From Streptomyces fulvoviolaceus (GTDB lineage: Bacteria; Actinomycetota; Actinomycetes; Streptomycetales; Streptomycetaceae), in assembly GCF_000718165.1 (NCBI RefSeq), contig NZ_JOEY01000047.1:26574-90573 (forward strand): a stretch of 64,000 nucleotides of DNA. Direction: 5' to 3'. A program made the translations under genes and the position numbers. The notes under the pieces are model-generated. The model was not told the origin of the DNA and searched no databases. It saw only the letters and a list, made by a program, of their open reading frames with translations. How positions within the stretch are numbered: the first letter of the stretch is position 1; each line of letters starts with the position of its first letter. Below, piece by piece: positions 55,749 through 64,000 of this stretch.

Positions 55749-55961
55749 GCGAGGACGCATACACAGCACGTACATTCCGCACGTAAGGCCCCATGTTCGG
55801 TACGCGCACCTGAGCGCGGCCTATCATGGGGCTTGCGTCTAGGTGTGGGGGGTGTAACTCCAATCACTGGACGCGCGTTGGGCCTTACGTAGACTGAGGC
55901 GCTCGCAACGAAGCGACACGCCGACTCGCTTCGCGGCACCATCACGCAGGGAGTTACGACC

Positions 55962-56297
55962 GTGGCAAGTGGCAACGCGATCCGAGGAAGCCGGGTCGGG
56001 GCGGGGCCGATGGGCGAGGCCGAGCGCGGCGAGTCCGCGCCGCGTCTGCGCATCTCCTTCTGGTGCTCCAACGGGCACGAGACGCAGCCCAGCTTCGCCA
56101 GCGACGCGCAGGTTCCCGAAACCTGGGACTGCCCGCGCTGTGGCTTCCCGGCCGGTCAGGACCGGGACAACCCGCCGGACCCGCCGCGCACCGAACCCTA
56201 CAAGACGCACCTCGCGTACGTGCGGGAGCGGCGCAGCGATGCGGACGGTGAGGCGATCCTCGCCGAAGCGCTCGCCAAACTGCGGGGCGAAATCTAG
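55962..56297 (+). CDS. RbpA-family RNA polymerase-binding protein
   Basis: A 111-residue actinobacterial transcription factor that binds RNA polymerase and the principal sigma factor and stabilises the open complex. The core domain has the metal-site residues of FWCSNGHETQ and WDCPRCGFPAG. It is followed by the basic linker and the sigma-interacting helix THLAYVRERRSDADGEAILAEALAKLRG. The N-terminal MASGNAIRGSRVGAGP is the flexible tail. Streptomyces have two paralogues (RbpA and RbpB); which one this is cannot be settled by eye, and the secG-linked position and tail lead me to suspect RbpB. GTG 55962 has AGGGAG eight bases upstream. Confidence 0.9.
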   Translation: MASGNAIRGSRVGAGPMGEAERGESAPRLRISFWCSNGHETQPSFASDAQVPETWDCPRCGFPAGQDRDNPPDPPRTEPYKTHLAYVRERRSDADGEAILAEALAKLRGEI

Positions 56298-56307
56298 GAA
56301 TTGAGAG

Positions 56308-56337
56308 CCGGCCGGGCACCAAGAGGTGCCCGGCCGG
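56308..56337 (+). terminator. Terminator after the RbpA-family gene
   Basis: CCGGCCGGGCACC (56308-56320) and GGTGCCCGGCCGG (56325-56337), a perfect 13-base stem with a 4-base loop, followed by AGTTGTT. Confidence 0.85.
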
Positions 56338-56380
56338 AGTTGTTCGGTGACCCGGGCGTCGCTTGTCGCTCCGAGGCCGA

Positions 56381-56403
56381 TTGTCAGTGGTGCCCTTTAC
56401 GGT
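56381..56403 (+). promoter_or_regulatory. RecA-NDp/PafBC-type DNA-damage promoter of the MFS gene
   Basis: TTGTCAGTG (56381-56389), 8 bases, TACGGT (56398-56403): exact consensus. The GTG start lies 31 bases downstream, with a normal ribosome binding site. Confidence 0.8.
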
Positions 56404-56433
56404 TTGTGAATCGGCGAATCGTGAGGGGGGCCT

Positions 56434-57702
56434 GTGGCGACGGTGGATGCGACGGGCGGGCTTGCGCCCGCGTGGCGTGGGGGGTTCGGGAGGTTGTGGA
56501 CCGCGGCGGTGCTCTCCAGCTTCGGTGACGCGCTGCGCGGGTCCGCGCTGCCCCTCCTCGCCGCGACGCTGACGGACCGACCGCTGCTCATCGCGGCGGT
56601 CACCGCCTGCGGCTATCTGCCTTGGATCGTGTTCGGTCTGCTCGGCGGCGCCGTCGCCGACCGCGTGGACCAGCGGCGCGCCATGTGGGCGGTGGATGCG
56701 GTACGAGGGCTGCTGGTCGCCTGCTTCGCGGTGGCCGTCGCTCTCGGGCACGCCTCGATCGGCCTGCTGATCGCCCTCGCTTTCGTCCTGACCACCCTCC
56801 AGACCCTCTTCGACAACGCGTCGACGGCCCTGCTGCCTGTCCTGGTGGACCGGGAGGCGCTGGGCAGCGCCAACGCCCGCCTGATGACTGGCCAGCGCAT
56901 CGCGGGCGGCCTGCTGGGCGCACCTGTCGTGCCGCTGCTGCTGGTGGCCGGCGCCGCCCTGCCCTTCGCGGCGGACGCGGTGACTTTCCTGGCGGCCGCC
57001 GCCCTGGTCTCCACGCTGCGGACCACCGGGCCCGAGCGGAAGGCGCGACCGGCGGGCAGCACCTTGCGCCGGGAGATCGCCGAGGGGATGCGCACCTTGG
57101 TGCGGGACAGGGCCCTGCGCGGGTTGTGCGCCGCCACGGCCCTGTGCAACGTCGGCGTGGGCGCCCTCATCGCCGGCATGGTGCTCCTGGTGACCGGCTG
57201 GCTGCACGCCGGTACGGCGGGATACGCGGCAGCCATGACCGCGTACACGATCGGCGGCCTGACCGCGGGAGTGGCGAGCGGTCGGCTCGTGGCCCGTGTC
57301 GGGCGGGTGCGTGCGGTGCTGCTCGCGGGGACGGTGCAGATCGGCGCTCTGGTCGTCATGGGGTCGGTGCGCAGCCTGGTTGCTCTGGCGGCGGCCATGG
57401 CTGCCTTCGGGTTCATGGGCATGGTGTGGAACGTCAACACAAGGACGCTGATGCAGGAGCGCAGCCCGTCCGAGATGCTGGGCCGCGTCAGCGCGGCCTT
57501 CCGGACCCTGTCGGTCGCCGGAGCCCCTCTGGGCGCCCTGGCGGGCGGCGCCGTGGCCACCGCCTGGGGGCTCAACACCCCGGCTCTGCTCGCGGCCACC
57601 TTCTTCGTTCTGTCCGTTGCTTCGCTGATACCTGCGCTCAAGCCGGACGTACCTGTTGTTGCGCCGGACGACGACGCCACGACGGCTCACGCCCCGCGCT
57701 GA
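56434..57702 (+). CDS. MFS exporter under a DNA-damage-type promoter
   Basis: A 422-residue transporter of the major facilitator superfamily with 10-12 helices, of the EntS/macrolide-efflux-like group. The first helix has [29 protein letters not shown]. The loop 2-3 motif is the variant [39 protein letters not shown] is a family hallmark. GAGGGGGG precedes GTG 56434. The substrate is unknown. Its promoter predicts induction by DNA damage, so it may export a genotoxic compound, for instance one of the organism's own metabolites; this is inference. Confidence 0.85.
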   Translation: MATVDATGGLAPAWRGGFGRLWTAAVLSSFGDALRGSALPLLAATLTDRPLLIAAVTACGYLPWIVFGLLGGAVADRVDQRRAMWAVDAVRGLLVACFAVAVALGHASIGLLIALAFVLTTLQTLFDNASTALLPVLVDREALGSANARLMTGQRIAGGLLGAPVVPLLLVAGAALPFAADAVTFLAAAALVSTLRTTGPERKARPAGSTLRREIAEGMRTLVRDRALRGLCAATALCNVGVGALIAGMVLLVTGWLHAGTAGYAAAMTAYTIGGLTAGVASGRLVARVGRVRAVLLAGTVQIGALVVMGSVRSLVALAAAMAAFGFMGMVWNVNTRTLMQERSPSEMLGRVSAAFRTLSVAGAPLGALAGGAVATAWGLNTPALLAATFFVLSVASLIPALKPDVPVVAPDDDATTAHAPR

Positions 57703-57754
57703 TCAATTAGGTTGGAACAGCTGGGACAGGCACGAAAGAAGGCTGAAGACGGAC

Positions 57755-59410
57755 ATGAACGCAGACAGCCGTACCAGGCTCAACCAGACGCCCGAGTGGA
57801 CCGCTCTGGCCAAGCACCGTGAGGAACTCGGCGAGGTGGGGCTGCGGGAGCTGTTCGCCGCCGACCCTGGGCGCGGGGCCGGTTACACGCTGCGGGTCGG
57901 TGACCTGCACATCGACTACTCCAAGCACCTGGTCACCGACGAGACCCTGCGGCTGCTGCGCGAACTGGCCGCCGCGACCGACGTGTTCGGGCTCAGGGAC
58001 GCCATGTTCGGGGGCGAGAAGATCAACGTCACCGAGGACCGGGCCGTGCTGCACACCGCGCTGCGGGCCCCGCGCGACGCGGTGGTCGAGGTCGGCGGGG
58101 AGAACGTCGTGCCGGGAGTGCACGCCGTCCTCGACAAGATGGCCGACTTCTCCGAGCGCGTCCGCTCCGGCGCCTGGACCGGGCACACGGGCCGTCGTAT
58201 CCGCAACGTCGTCAACATCGGCATCGGCGGCTCCGACCTGGGCCCGGCGATGGCCTACGAGGCGCTGCGCGGTTACACCGACCGCGACCTCACGGTCCGC
58301 TTCGTGTCGAACGTCGACGGGGCCGACCTGCACGAGGCGGTGCGTGACCTGGACGCGGCCGAGACGCTGTTCGTCATCGCGTCCAAGACCTTCACCACGA
58401 TCGAGACGATCACCAACGCGACCTCGGCGCGCAGTTGGCTCCTCACCGAGCTGAAGGCCGGTCAGGAAGCCGTCGCCAAGCACTTCGTGGCCCTCTCGAC
58501 GAACGCCGGGAAGGTGTCGGACTTCGGCATCGACACGGCCAACATGTTCGAGTTCTGGGACTGGGTCGGAGGCCGCTACTCCTACGACTCCGCGATCGGC
58601 CTGTCCCTGATGATCGCGATCGGCCCGGACCGCTTCCGGGAGATGCTCGACGGGTTCAGGACCGTCGACGAGCACTTCCGCACCGCGCCGGCCGAGTCCA
58701 ACGTGCCGTTGCTCCTTGGCCTGTTGGGCATCTGGTACGGCAACTTCCACGATGCCCAGTCGCATGCCGTGCTGCCCTACAGTCACTATCTGTCCAAGTT
58801 CACGGCCTACTTGCAGCAGCTGGACATGGAGTCCAACGGCAAGTACGTCGACAGGGACGGCCGGGAGGTCGACTGGCAGACCGGGCCGGTCGTCTGGGGC
58901 ACGCCCGGCACCAACGGGCAGCACGCCTACTACCAGTTGATCCACCAGGGCACCAAGCTCATCCCGGCGGACTTCATCGGCTTCGCCGAGCCGGTCGCCG
59001 ATCTGCAGCCCGGGCTGGTCGCCCAGCACGACCTGCTGATGGCGAACTTCTTCGCCCAGACGCAGGCGCTGGCCTTCGGCAAGACGCCGGACGAGGTGCG
59101 GGCCGAGGGAGTGCCCGAGGAGCTGGTGCCGCACAAGACGTTCAAGGGCAACCACCCGACGACCACGATCCTCGCGCGCGAGCTGACCCCGTCGGTCCTC
59201 GGCCAGCTGATCGCCCTCTACGAACACAAGGTGTTCGTCCAGGGTGCGGTCTGGAACATCGACTCCTTCGACCAGTGGGGCGTCGAGCTCGGCAAGGTCC
59301 TGGCCAAGCGCGTCGAGCCGGCGCTCACGGAGGGCGCAGAGGTTCCGGGTCTGGACGCGTCCACGAAGGCTCTGGTCAACACGTATCGGGAGCTGCGCGG
59401 ACGGCAGTAA
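57755..59410 (+). CDS. pgi: Glucose-6-phosphate isomerase
   Basis: A 551-residue enzyme interconverting glucose 6-phosphate and fructose 6-phosphate. Signatures are [61 protein letters not shown]...QSHAVLPY and the C-terminal [10 protein letters not shown]; the catalytic Glu/His/Lys set (MESNGK, KGNHPTT, GVELGK) is intact. Length is normal. It faces the pgl-opcA-zwf-tal-tkt operon, placing both glucose-6-phosphate-consuming routes side by side. ATG 57755 is chosen. Confidence 0.96.
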   Translation: MNADSRTRLNQTPEWTALAKHREELGEVGLRELFAADPGRGAGYTLRVGDLHIDYSKHLVTDETLRLLRELAAATDVFGLRDAMFGGEKINVTEDRAVLHTALRAPRDAVVEVGGENVVPGVHAVLDKMADFSERVRSGAWTGHTGRRIRNVVNIGIGGSDLGPAMAYEALRGYTDRDLTVRFVSNVDGADLHEAVRDLDAAETLFVIASKTFTTIETITNATSARSWLLTELKAGQEAVAKHFVALSTNAGKVSDFGIDTANMFEFWDWVGGRYSYDSAIGLSLMIAIGPDRFREMLDGFRTVDEHFRTAPAESNVPLLLGLLGIWYGNFHDAQSHAVLPYSHYLSKFTAYLQQLDMESNGKYVDRDGREVDWQTGPVVWGTPGTNGQHAYYQLIHQGTKLIPADFIGFAEPVADLQPGLVAQHDLLMANFFAQTQALAFGKTPDEVRAEGVPEELVPHKTFKGNHPTTTILARELTPSVLGQLIALYEHKVFVQGAVWNIDSFDQWGVELGKVLAKRVEPALTEGAEVPGLDASTKALVNTYRELRGRQ

Positions 59411-59415
59411 CGGCC

Positions 59416-59448
59416 GGAGCCCGTACGGCACTTGACCGTACGGGCTCC
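59416..59448. terminator. Bidirectional terminator between pgi and pgl
   Basis: GGAGCCCGTACGG (59416-59428) and CCGTACGGGCTCC (59436-59448) are perfect 13-base arms around CACTTGA, between convergent genes. Confidence 0.9.
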
Positions 59449-59465
59449 GTGTCGAACCGGGTTCG

Positions 59466-60248
59466 TCAGGACGACGCCGGCGGGTACAGCGACCTCGGCA
59501 GTTGGGAAGCCGCAGCCGAGTCCAGCAGCCACAGGGTGCGGGCGCGGCCCCGGGCGCCGGCTGCCGGGGCCTGGATCTCGCCCGCGCCGGACAGGGCGAT
59601 CGCCGCGGCCTGCGCCTTGTCCTCGCCCGCCGCGAGGAGCCAGACCTCACGGGCCGCGCGGATGGCGGGCAGGGTCAGGGTCACCCGGGTCGGCGGGGGC
59701 TTCGGGGCGCCGTGGACGCCGACGACCGTGCGCTCGGTCTCCCGGACCGCGGGCAGTTCGGGGAACAGGGACGCCACGTGCGTGTCCGGGCCGACACCCA
59801 GCATCAGGACGTCGAACGTCGGTACCGCGCCATGGTTCTCGGGACCGGCCGCTAGGGCCAGTTCCTCCGCGTAACCCGCCGCGGCCGCGTCCACGTCGGC
59901 GCCGTACAGGCCGTCCGACGCGGGCATGGCGTGGACGCGCTTCGGGTCCAGGGGCACCGCGTCCAGCAGGGCCTCGCGGGCCTGCGTGACGTTGCGCTCC
60001 GGGTCGCCCTCGGGCAGGAAGCGCTCGTCGCCCCACCACAGGTCCAGGCGGCCCCAGTCGACGGCGTCCCGGGCGGGTGCCGCGGCCAGGGCGGCCAGCA
60101 GGCCGTTGCCGTTGCGGCCGCCCGTGAGGACCACGGACGCGTAGCCCCGGGAGGCCTGCGCGTCCACGATCTTCGTGATCAGGCGGGCCGCGGCGGCCTG
60201 GGCCATCAGCTCCTTGTCGCGGTGCACGACCAGCTGCGGAGTGCTCAC
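59466..60248 (-). CDS. pgl: 6-Phosphogluconolactonase
   Basis: A 260-residue enzyme hydrolysing 6-phosphogluconolactone in the oxidative pentose phosphate pathway. The NagB-like fold is shown by SVVLTGGRNGNGLLAAL, WWGDERFLPEGDPERN and DVLMLGVGPDTHVASLFPE, which carries the catalytic His. Length is normal. ATG 60248 overlaps the opcA stop (ATGA). Last gene of the operon. Confidence 0.95.
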   Translation of the reverse strand: MSTPQLVVHRDKELMAQAAAARLITKIVDAQASRGYASVVLTGGRNGNGLLAALAAAPARDAVDWGRLDLWWGDERFLPEGDPERNVTQAREALLDAVPLDPKRVHAMPASDGLYGADVDAAAAGYAEELALAAGPENHGAVPTFDVLMLGVGPDTHVASLFPELPAVRETERTVVGVHGAPKPPPTRVTLTLPAIRAAREVWLLAAGEDKAQAAAIALSGAGEIQAPAAGARGRARTLWLLDSAAASQLPRSLYPPASS

Positions 60249-61327
60249 TTCGCCGTCGCCTTCTTCACCGGGGCCTGCGCCGCCGATTCCTTCGCGGGAG
60301 CTTTCGCAGCCGCCTCGACGGGAGCGGGAGCCGCGACCGATTCTCCTTTGGCAGCCGGAGCCTCGCCGGGCGCCGTGCCCTTCGCCCCGCTCTTGCCGTC
60401 CGGAGCGTTCAGCCGGTCCACCCCGAACCGCAGCGCGGACGCGTACGTGTCGTCCGGGTCCAGGCGCCGCAGCTCCTCCGCGATCAGCTCGGCCGTCTCA
60501 CGGCGCTTGAGCGCCACCGCACGGTCGGGCTGCCCCTCGATGGACAGGGTCGCCAGCGAGCCGTCCGCCCGGTCCAGGGTGATCGGGCCGCTGTTGGTGT
60601 CCATCCGGACCGCGGTCAGACCGGGGCCGGAGGACAGTGAGCGCTTCACCGGCACGTCCAGCCGGTCCGCGAGCCACATGGCGAGAAGCTCGCAGCTCGG
60701 GTTGAACTCCTCGCCCTCCACCTCGACGGCCTTGACCTCGACCGTGACCTGGTCGAGGGCCGCGGCCAGCATCGAACGCCAGGGCGTGATGCGGGTCCAG
60801 GAGAGGTCGGTGTCGCCGGGTGTGTAGGCGTCCGCGCGGGCGGACAGCTCCCGCACCGGCTGCTCGGAGGCGTAGGTGTCGGTGACCCGGCGCTGGGCCA
60901 GCGCGCCCAGCGGGTCCTGAGCCGGGTCGAGCGGCGCGTTGACCGGCCACCAGACCACCACCGGCGCGTCCGGCAGCAGCAGCGGCAGGACCACCGACTG
61001 GGCGTGGCCCACCACCTCGCCGTACAGCCGCAGCACCACCGTCTCGCCGGTGCCCGCGTCCGCGCCCACCCGCACCTCGGCGTCGAGGCGGGACTTCGTA
61101 CGGTCGCGGGGCGAGCGCGAGACGCGCCGGATGACCACGAGGGTGCGCGAGGGGTGCTCGCGCGACGCGTCGTTCGCCGCCTTGAGGGCGTCGTACGCGT
61201 TCTCCTCGTCCGTCACGATGACCAGGGTGAGGACCATGCCGACGGCCGGCGTGCCGATGGCCCGGCGGCCCTTCACCATCGCCTTGTTGATCTTGCTGGC
61301 TGTGGTGTCCGTGAGGTCTATCTTCAT
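60245..61327 (-). CDS. opcA: Glucose-6-phosphate dehydrogenase assembly protein OpcA
   Basis: A 360-residue OpcA-family protein needed for assembly or activity of actinobacterial and cyanobacterial glucose-6-phosphate dehydrogenase. Typical segments are VVLPLLLPDAPVVVWWPV, DPLGALAQRRVTD, DTDLSWTRITPWRSMLAAALDQ and SELIAEELRRLD-like AELIAEELRRLDPDD. A 40-residue Ala/Pro/Lys-rich tail ends the protein. ATG 61327 overlaps the zwf stop by 4 bases. It appears intact although its client zwf carries an internal deletion. Confidence 0.95.
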   Translation of the reverse strand: MKIDLTDTTASKINKAMVKGRRAIGTPAVGMVLTLVIVTDEENAYDALKAANDASREHPSRTLVVIRRVSRSPRDRTKSRLDAEVRVGADAGTGETVVLRLYGEVVGHAQSVVLPLLLPDAPVVVWWPVNAPLDPAQDPLGALAQRRVTDTYASEQPVRELSARADAYTPGDTDLSWTRITPWRSMLAAALDQVTVEVKAVEVEGEEFNPSCELLAMWLADRLDVPVKRSLSSGPGLTAVRMDTNSGPITLDRADGSLATLSIEGQPDRAVALKRRETAELIAEELRRLDPDDTYASALRFGVDRLNAPDGKSGAKGTAPGEAPAAKGESVAAPAPVEAAAKAPAKESAAQAPVKKATAK

Positions 61328-62778
61328 GGCCGGCGCCAGCTCCGTCCCTCTCGTGCGAGCATTTCGTCCGCCTCGACCGGACCCCAGGTGCCGGCCTGGT
61401 ACTGGGCCGGCTTGCCGTGCTTGTCCCAGTGCTGCTCGATCGGGTCGAGGATCTTCCAGGACAGCTCGACCTCCTCGGTGCGCGGGAAGAGGTTCGAGTC
61501 GCCGAGCAGGACGTCGAGGATCAGGCGCTCGTACGCCTCGGGCGAGGACTCGGTGAACGATTCGCCGTAGGCGAAGTCCATCGAGACGTCCCGGATCTCC
61601 ATCGACGTGCCCGGCACCTTGGAGCCGAAGCGGACCGTGACGCCCTCGTCGGGCTGGACGCGGATGACGATCGCGTTGGAGCCCAGCTCCTCCGTGGCCG
61701 TCGTGTCGAAGGGGGAGTGGGGCGCCCGCTGGAAGACGACCGCGATCTCGGTGACGCGGCGGCCGAGCCGCTTGCCGGTGCGCAGATAGAAGGGCACGCC
61801 CGCCCAGCGGCGGTTGTCGACCTCCAGCTTGATCGCGGCGTAGGTGTCGGTCTTCGACTTGGCGTTGATGCCGTCTTCCTGGAGGTAGCCGACGGCTTTC
61901 TCGCCGCCCTGCCAGCCGGCCGCGTACTGCCCGCGCACGGTGTCCCGGCCCAGGTCCTTCGGCAGCTTCACCGCGCCGAGCACCTTGGTCTTCTCCGCGG
62001 CCAGCGCGTCCGCGTCGAAGGAGGCGGGCTCCTCCATGGCGGTGAGGGCCATGAGCTGGAGGAGGTGGTTCTGGATGACGTCACGGGCGGCGCCGATGCC
62101 GTCGTAGTAGCCGGCGCGGCCGCCGATGCCGATGTCCTCGGCCATCGTGATCATGTTCTGGACGGTCTCCTTGCCGAGGTAGTGGTCGATGCGGAAGACC
62201 TGGTCCGGGGCGAAGACCTCGTGGACGAGGGCGTTGAGCTCCTCGGCCGACTTCAGGTCGTGCCCGAACGGCTTCTCGATGACCGCGCGCCGCCAGGATC
62301 CGCTCGACTGGTCCGCCAGGCCGTGCTTCTTCAGCTGCTGGATGACCACCGGGAAGGCGCCCGGCGGCACGGAGAGGTAGAAGGCGAAGTTGCCGCCGGT
62401 GCCCTGTGCCTTGTCGAGCTCCTCGATCGTGCCGCGCAGCCGCTCGAACGCGTCGTCGTCGTCGAAGGTGCCCTGGACGAAGCGCATCCCCTGGATGAGC
62501 TGCTGCCAGACCTCCTCGCGGAACGGCGTACGGGCGTGTTCCTTGACGGCGTCGTGGACCTCCTGCGCGAAGTCCTCGTTCTGCCATTCGCGCCGGGCGA
62601 AGCCGACCAGCGAGAAGCCCGGCGGCAGCAGACCCCGGTTCGCAAGGTCGTACACGGCGGGCATGAGCTTCTTTCGTGACAAATCGCCCGTGACGCCGAA
62701 GATGACCAGGCCCGACGGCCCCGCGATACGCGGGAGCCGTCGGTCGGCGGGGTCACGCAGCGGATTGCTGCTCGACAA
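61324..62778 (-). CDS. zwf: Glucose-6-phosphate dehydrogenase with an internal in-frame deletion
   Basis: A 484-residue protein catalysing, in intact form, glucose 6-phosphate oxidation to 6-phosphogluconolactone with NADP. The NADP motif is FGVTGDLSRKKLMPA, substrate site RIDHYLGKE (active His about 199), then YYDGIGAARDVIQNHLLQLMAL with the second catalytic His. Directly after DHYLGKETVQN the sequence passes through Met209 into ITMAEDIGIGG. Homologues have about 24 residues here (ILALRFANxxFxPIWNxxYVDHVQ). The protein is otherwise collinear and about 23 residues shorter than usual. TTG 62778 follows GGAGGG by eight bases. Activity is doubtful. Confidence 0.9.
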   Translation of the reverse strand: MSSSNPLRDPADRRLPRIAGPSGLVIFGVTGDLSRKKLMPAVYDLANRGLLPPGFSLVGFARREWQNEDFAQEVHDAVKEHARTPFREEVWQQLIQGMRFVQGTFDDDDAFERLRGTIEELDKAQGTGGNFAFYLSVPPGAFPVVIQQLKKHGLADQSSGSWRRAVIEKPFGHDLKSAEELNALVHEVFAPDQVFRIDHYLGKETVQNMITMAEDIGIGGRAGYYDGIGAARDVIQNHLLQLMALTAMEEPASFDADALAAEKTKVLGAVKLPKDLGRDTVRGQYAAGWQGGEKAVGYLQEDGINAKSKTDTYAAIKLEVDNRRWAGVPFYLRTGKRLGRRVTEIAVVFQRAPHSPFDTTATEELGSNAIVIRVQPDEGVTVRFGSKVPGTSMEIRDVSMDFAYGESFTESSPEAYERLILDVLLGDSNLFPRTEEVELSWKILDPIEQHWDKHGKPAQYQAGTWGPVEADEMLAREGRSWRRP

Positions 62779-62782
62779 GTTC

Positions 62783-63856
62783 TCAGCCCTCCGAAGGGGC
62801 GAGGCGGGTCAGCTCCGCCTCGGTCGACTTGAGCAGGTCGTTCCAGGAGGCCTCGAACTTCTCGACGCCCTCGTCCTCCAGGAGCTGGACCACGTCGTCG
62901 TACGAGATCCCGAGCTTCTCGACGGCGTCGATCTCGGCGCGGGACTGCTCGTACGTACCGGCGACGGCGTTGCCCCTGATCTCGCCGCTCTCCTCGGTGG
63001 CCTGGAGAGTGGCCTCCGGCATGGTGTTCACCGTGTTCGGCGCCACCAGCTCGTCGACGTAGAGGGTCGGCTTGTAGGCGGGGTCCTTCACGCCGGTCGA
63101 GGCCCAGAGCGGGCGCTGCTTGTTGGCCTGCGCCTTGTCCAGCTCCTGCCAGCGGGCCGAGGAGAAGACCTCCTCGTACGCCTCGTAGGCGAGACGCGCG
63201 TTGGCGACGCCGGCCTTGCCGCGGGCGGCCTTGGCCTCGGGGGTGCCGAGCGCGTCGATCCGCTTGTCGATCTCGGTGTCCACGCGGGACACGAAGAAGG
63301 ACGCCACGGAGTGGATCAGCGACAGGTCCAGGCCCTTGGCCTTGGCCTTCTCCAGGCCCGCGAGGTACGCGTCCATGACCTCGCGGTAGCGCTCGAGCGA
63401 GAAGATCAGCGTGACGTTGACGCTGATGCCGTTGCCGATGATGAGGGTGTTGGGGCGGTCGACCAGCCAGGCCAGCTGCTTGGCCTCGGCGACGGTCGCC
63501 TTGGTGTTGTGGGCCAGGCGCGGGTCGACCTCGATCGACACGCGGCCGTCCTGGCCGCCGGTGGCGTCGAAGACCGGGCGCAGGATGTCGGCGGCGTCGC
63601 GGACGTCCGCCGTGGTGATCATGCGGAGGGCTTCTTCGACGGTGACCTTGCGGGCGGCGAGGTCGGCGAGCTGCTGCTCGTAACCGTCGCCGCTGCTGAT
63701 CGCCTTCTGGAAGATCGACGGGTTGGTGGTGACGCCCACGACGTGCTGCTGGTCGATCAGCTCGGCGAGGTTGCCGGACGTGATCCGCTTGCGCGACAGG
63801 TCGTCCAGCCAGATCGCCACGCCTTCCTCGGAGAGGCGCTTGAGTGCGTCTGTCAT
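62783..63856 (-). CDS. tal: Transaldolase lacking its Schiff-base lysine segment
   Basis: A 357-residue transaldolase of the actinobacterial type, expected to be about 372 residues. [21 protein letters not shown] and LVDRPNTLI are present, but the next residues are [14 protein letters not shown]. Relatives have LIKIPATKAGLPAI plus four to five residues before [11 protein letters not shown]. The missing 15 residues (45 bases, junction 63437-63442) contain the lysine that forms the Schiff base with the donor sugar. The rest ([42 protein letters not shown]) is well conserved and the frame is kept, so the product should be made but inactive. Confidence 0.9.
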   Translation of the reverse strand: MTDALKRLSEEGVAIWLDDLSRKRITSGNLAELIDQQHVVGVTTNPSIFQKAISSGDGYEQQLADLAARKVTVEEALRMITTADVRDAADILRPVFDATGGQDGRVSIEVDPRLAHNTKATVAEAKQLAWLVDRPNTLIIGNGISVNVTLIFSLERYREVMDAYLAGLEKAKAKGLDLSLIHSVASFFVSRVDTEIDKRIDALGTPEAKAARGKAGVANARLAYEAYEEVFSSARWQELDKAQANKQRPLWASTGVKDPAYKPTLYVDELVAPNTVNTMPEATLQATEESGEIRGNAVAGTYEQSRAEIDAVEKLGISYDDVVQLLEDEGVEKFEASWNDLLKSTEAELTRLAPSEG

Positions 63857-63889
63857 GGAATTACATCTCCTACGTGTCGTATGTCAGCG

Positions 63890-64000
63890 TCAGCGCTGGG
63901 CGGCGGCGAGGGATTCCCGGGCCTTGGCGGCCACGTTCTCCGCAGTGAAGCCGAACTCCTGGAAAAGGACCTTGCCGTCGGCGGAAGCACCGAAGTGCTC
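63890..64000 (-). CDS. tkt: Transketolase, C-terminal fragment (continues beyond window)
   Basis: The last 36 codons of a gene entering from the right edge: EHFGASADGKVLFQEFGFTAE then a helix ending ESLAAAQR and stop. The EHFGASA...LFxEFGxT pattern is the conserved C-terminus of transketolase, normally the gene upstream of tal in this operon. A 33-base gap separates it from tal. Confidence 0.85.
   Translation of the reverse strand, partial: EHFGASADGKVLFQEFGFTAENVAAKARESLAAAQR

Noticed and set aside
55840..55960. SigR-type (GGAAT / GTT) promoter of the RbpA-family gene
   Set aside because: I could not find both elements at the required spacing by eye.

Overview
The window is a piece of a high-GC actinobacterial chromosome, almost certainly a Streptomyces. 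The reasons are the strong third-position GC, many GTG starts and 4-base start/stop overlaps, the order uvrC-rapZ-yvcK-whiA (WhiA is the sporulation regulator), the gap-pgk-tpiA-secG block next to an RbpA-family gene, and the pgi / pgl-opcA-zwf-tal-tkt block. No tRNA, rRNA, CRISPR array, prophage or intact transposase was seen. Product names rest on my reading of motifs and family knowledge; no database search was run.

Layout. 1-11.4 kb: an incomplete GltD-type flavoprotein, small membrane and hypothetical genes, an SDR/HxlR divergent pair, a kinase-like protein without a P-loop, a PPOX oxidoreductase, a CBS-domain protein, CorA, a methyltransferase, the pseudouridine catabolic pair psuG-psuK and a zinc formaldehyde dehydrogenase. 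11.5-20.5 kb: a DNA alkyltransferase, a secreted glycerophosphodiesterase, an MHYT membrane protein, uvrB, and a Ter stress cluster (terD, a TerD-linker fusion, and terC behind a probable manganese riboswitch). 20.6-29.5 kb: transporters, LD-carboxypeptidase, aroQ, a polar amino-acid ABC transporter, and two small metabolic enzymes. 29.6-36.1 kb: uvrA, a fructokinase-LacI pair and an XRE regulator. 36.3-43.8 kb is the most accessory-looking part: a stand-alone receiver, two paralogous sugar-type binding lipoproteins without permeases, a large NIT/HAMP/PAS/GAF histidine kinase, a 216-bp MITE-like element at its stop codon, and a LuxR-type response regulator. 43.8-64 kb: uvrC-rapZ-yvcK-whiA, a large secreted M14 carboxypeptidase, lower glycolysis, secG, an RbpA-family gene, an MFS exporter, pgi and the pentose phosphate operon.

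Two themes tie the window together. First, six genes (the alkyltransferase, uvrB, terD, uvrA, uvrC and an MFS exporter) carry the same promoter-like signature, TTGTCAGTG or a close variant, 8 bases, then TANNNT. It matches the RecA-independent DNA-damage promoter (RecA-NDp, PafBC-dependent) known from mycobacteria, so the whole UvrABC excision machine plus a Ter gene and an exporter look like one damage regulon. For ogt, uvrB and uvrC the -10 lies exactly 7 bases before ATG, implying leaderless mRNAs.

Second, the pentose phosphate operon looks damaged. tal lacks 15 internal residues, including the Schiff-base lysine, and zwf lacks about 23 residues just after its active-site motif. Both losses are in frame inside otherwise full-length, well conserved proteins. 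Either this copy of the pathway is disabled, with paralogues elsewhere, or the assembly lost two short stretches; this is the first thing to check.
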